Part shown: positions 60,065 to 64,000 of the stretch, piece by piece
How positions within the stretch are numbered: the first letter of the stretch is position 1
Layout: every line of letters begins with the position of its first letter
Origin: Leuctra nigra
Taxonomy: Eukaryota; Arthropoda; Insecta; Plecoptera; Leuctridae
DNA: 64,000 nucleotides
Assembly: GCA_934045905.1 (NCBI GenBank)
Contig: OW203765.1
Span: 26,749,151-26,813,150, forward strand
Direction: 5' to 3'
Position numbers and translations under genes: made by a program
The notes under the pieces: model-generated
What the model was told of the DNA's origin: nothing
Seen by the model: the letters and a program-made list of their open reading frames with translations, nothing else
Database searches by the model: none

Positions 60065-63000
60065 CTGCAAGGCAAATATCGCGTTCATGTGATACACTGC
60101 AAGACAAACATCGCGTTCATGTGATACATTGCAAGGCATACATCACGTTCATGTGATACACTGCAAGGCAAATATCGCGTTCATGTGATACACTGCAAGA
60201 CAAACATCGCGTTCATGTGATACACTGCAAGACATACATCACGTTCATGTGATACACTGCAAGACAAACATCACGTTCATGTGATACACTGCAAGACAAA
60301 CATCACGTTCATGTGATACACTGCAAGACAAACATCACGTTCATGTGATACACTGCAAGGCAAACATCACGTTCATGTGATACACTGCAAGACATACATC
60401 ACGTTCATGTGATACACTGCAAGACAAACATCACGTTCATGTGATACACTGCAAGACAAACATCACGTTCATGTGATACACTGCAAGACAAACATCGCGT
60501 TCATGTGATACACTGCAAGACAAACATGACGTTCATGTGATACACTGCAAGACAAACATCACGTTCATGTGATACACTGCAAGACAAACATCACGTTCAT
60601 GTGATACACTGCAAGACAAACATCACGTTCATGTGATACACTGCAAGACAAACATCACGTTCATGTGATACACTGCAAGACAAACATCACGTTCATGTGA
60701 TACACTGCAAGACAAACATCACGCCATGTGATACACTGCAAGACAAACATCACGCCATGTGATACACTGCAAGACAAACATCACGTTCATGTGATACACT
60801 GCAAGACAAACATCACGTTCATGTGATACACTGCAAGACAAACATCACGTTCATGTGATACATTGCAAGACAAACATCACGTTCATGTGATACACTGCAA
60901 GGCAAACATCACGTTCATGTGATACACTGCAAGGCAAACATCACGTTCATGTGATACACTGCAAGACAAACATCGCGTTCATGTGATACACTGCAAGACA
61001 AACATCACGTTCATGTGATACACTGCAAGGCAAACATCACGCCATGTGATACAAACAAGACAAACATCACGTTCATGTGATACACTGCAAGGCAAACATC
61101 ACGCCATTAGATACAAACAAGACAAACATCACGTTCATGTGATACACTGCAAGGCAAACATCACGCCATGTGATACAAACAAGACAAACATCACGTTCAT
61201 GTGATACACTGCAAGACAAACATCACGCCATGTGATACAAACAAGACAAACATCACGTTCATGTGATACATTGCAAGGCAAACATCACGTTCATGTGATA
61301 CACTGCAAGACAAACATCACGTTCATGTGATACACTGCAAGACAAACATCACGTTCATGTGATACACTGCAAGACAAACATCACGTTCATGTGATACACT
61401 GCAAGACAAACATCACGTTCATGTGATACACTGCAAGACAAACATCACGTTCATGTGATACATTGCAAGGCAAACATCACGTTCATGTGATACATTGCAA
61501 GACAAACATCACGTTCATGTGATACACTGCAAGACAAACATGACGTTCATGTGATACACTGCAACACAAACATCACGCCATGTGATACACTGCAAGACAA
61601 ACATCACGCCATGTGATACACTGCAAGACAAACATCACGTTCATGTGATACACTGCAAGACAAACATCACGTTCATGTGATACAAACAAGACAAACATCA
61701 CGTTCATGTGATACACTGCAAGACAAACATCACGCCATGTGATACAAACAAGACAAACATCACGTTCATGTGATACATTGCAAGGCAAACATCACGTTCA
61801 TGTGATACACTGCAAGACAAACATCACGTTCATGTGATACACTGCAAGACAAACATCACGTTCATGTGATACATTGCAAGGCAAACATCACGTTCATGTG
61901 ATACATTGCAAGACAAACATCACGTTCATGTGATACACTGCAAGACAAACATGACGTTCATGTGATACACTGCAACACAAACATCACGCCATGTGATACA
62001 CTGCAAGACAAACATCACGCCATGTGATACACTGCAAGACAAACATCACGTTCATGTGATACACTGCAAGACAAACATCACGTTCATGTGATACACTGCA
62101 AGACAAACATCACGTTCATGTGATACACTGCAAGACATACATCACGTTCATGTGATACACTGCAAGACAAACATCACGTTCATGTGATACACTGCAAGGC
62201 ATACATCACGTTCATGTGATACACTGCAAGACAAACATCACGTTCATGTGATACACTGCAAGACAAACATCACGTTCATGTGATACACTGCAAGACAAAC
62301 ATCACGTTCATGTGATACACTGCAAGACAAACATCACGTTCATGTGATACACTGCAAGACAAACATGACGTTCATGTGATACACTGCAAGACAAACATCA
62401 CGTTCATGTGATACACTGCAAGACAAACATCACGTTCATGTGATACACTGCAAGACAAACATCACGTTCATGTGATACACTGCAAGACAAACATGACGTT
62501 CATGTGATACACTGCAAGACAAACATCACGTTCATGTGATACACTGCAAGACAAACATCACGTTCATGTGATACACTGCAAGACAAACATCACGATCATG
62601 TGATACACTGCAAGACAAACATCGCGTTCATGTGATACACTGCAAGGCATACATCACGTTCATGTGATACACTGCAAGACAAACATCACGTTCATGTGAT
62701 ACACTGCAAGACAAACATCACGTTCATGTGATACACTGCAAGACAAACATCACGTTCATGTGATACACTGCAAGACAAACATCACGTTCATGTGATACAC
62801 TGCAAGACAAACATCACGTTCATGTGATACACTGCAAGACAAACATGACGATCATGTGATACACTGCAAGACAAACATCACGTTCATGTGATACACTGCA
62901 AGGCATACATCACGTTCATGTGATACACTGCAAGGCAAACATCACGTTCATGTGATACACTGCAAGACATACATCACGTTCATGTGATACACTGCAAGAC

Positions 63001-63960
63001 AAACATCACGTTCATGTGATACACTGCAAGACAAACATCACGTTCATGTGATACACTGCAAGACAAACATCACGTTCATGTGATACACTGCAAGACAAAC
63101 ATCACGTTCATGTGATACACTGCAAGGCAAATATCGCGTTCATGTGATACACTGCAAGACAAACATCACGTTCATGTGATACACTGCAAGACAAACATCA
63201 CGTTCATGTGATACACTGCAAGACAAACATCACGCCATGTGATACACTGCAAGACAAACATCACGATCATGTGATACACTGCAACACAAACATCACGTTC
63301 ATGTGATACACTGCAACACAAACATGACGTTCATGTGATACACTGCAAGACAAACATCACGTTCATGTGATACACTGCAAGACAAACATCACGTTCATGT
63401 GATACACTGCAAGACAAACATCACGTTCATGTGATACACTGCAAGACAAACATCACGTTCATGTGATACACTGCAAGACAAACATCACGTTCATGTGATA
63501 CACTGCAAGACAAACATCACGTTCATGTGATACACTGCAAGACAAACATCACGTTCATGTGATACACTGCAAGACAAACATCACGTTCATGTGATACACT
63601 GCAAGACAAACATCACGCCATGTGATACAAACAAGACAAACATCACGTTCATGTGATACATTGCAAGGCAAACATCACGTTCATGTGATACACTGCAAGG
63701 CAAACATCACGCCATGTGATACAAACAAGACAAACATCACGTTCATGTGATACACTGCAAGGCAAACATCACGCCATGTGATACAAACAAGACAAACATC
63801 ACGTTCATGTGATACACTGCAAGACAAACATCACGCCATGTGATACAAACAAGACAAACATCACGTTCATGTGATACATTGCAAGGCAAACAATACGTTC
63901 ATGTGATACATTGCAAGACAAACATCACGATCATGTGATGCACTGCAAGACAAACATGTG
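60057..63960. repeat. 32-bp minisatellite made of a duplicated intron/exon junction
   Basis: Roughly 120 units of 32 bp (30 bp in variants) run from the exon start almost to the window end. Read on the minus strand the unit is TTTGTCTTGCAG followed by TGTATCACATGAACGTGATG. The first 12 nt equal the intron end, and the next 20 nt equal exactly the first 20 nt of the exon at 60064. A common variant (CACGCCATGTGATACAAACA on the plus strand) has lost the CAG. Variant order repeats over long blocks (for example 61210-61600 and 61720-62030), showing block duplication. Confidence 0.95.
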
Positions 63961-64000
63961 CATGTGATATAGGTAAGAATAGGATTATTAGGAATCAGGA

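Overview
The window is insect nuclear DNA. Two gene families point there: a seven-transmembrane 7tm_6 odorant receptor, found only in insects, and a CYP307 (Halloween, 'spook' type) cytochrome P450 of ecdysteroid synthesis, found in arthropods. Short GT-AG introns, AT-rich intergenic DNA and many MITEs, SINEs and non-LTR elements agree. A hemipteran is my guess, but that part is weak.

Layout. 1-3365 is a GC-rich 58-bp satellite. It is followed by an isolated cyclic-nucleotide-binding exon (3843-3973, + strand) and a 5'-truncated jockey/CR1-like reverse transcriptase (5849-7441, -). From 9.7 to 20.7 kb lie two tandem secreted C-type lectin genes on the minus strand. They are an old duplication with shared 3' exons and diverged linker exons. 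From 21.1 to 25.6 kb is an intact eight-exon odorant receptor (-). From 27.7 to 28.5 kb is an intronless SINA/SIAH-like ubiquitin ligase (+), followed 47 bp later by a hAT MITE with a perfect 8-bp target duplication. A tRNA-derived SINE and another dispersed repeat come next. From 31.0 to 33.5 kb is the three-exon CYP307 gene (-) with a TATA box.

34.0-36.4 kb is repeat-rich and holds a second, truncated SINA-type RING between two dispersed repeats. 37.2-41.8 kb is a non-LTR element with two intact ORFs (SGNH-like ORF1; endonuclease plus reverse transcriptase ORF2). 42.5-42.7 kb is a candidate last exon of a minus-strand gene whose intron is filled by a 5-kb layered tandem array (42.7-47.7 kb). 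47.9-55.0 kb is mostly AT-rich DNA with an inverted repeat pair and a 620-bp fold-back element. 55.0-60.1 kb is the 3' part of a minus-strand gene for a UIM-containing protein, perhaps the tail of an ANKIB1-like RBR ligase. Three of its introns each carry one MITE. From 60.06 kb to the window end its upstream intron is a 32-bp tandem array.

The most unusual signal is that this 32-bp array is a tandem duplication of an intron/exon junction. Each unit is 12 nt of intron end (pyrimidine-rich, ending in CAG) plus the first 20 nt of the exon. The gene therefore has on the order of a hundred copies of its own 3' splice site upstream of the real one. The lectin intron array (10.9-11.8 kb) and the 42.7-47.7 kb array also sit directly upstream of 3' splice sites, so the pattern recurs three times in one window.

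The genes are not an operon-like set. They are separate insect genes with roles in immunity/recognition, olfaction, ubiquitin ligation and steroid synthesis, in a repeat-dense region.
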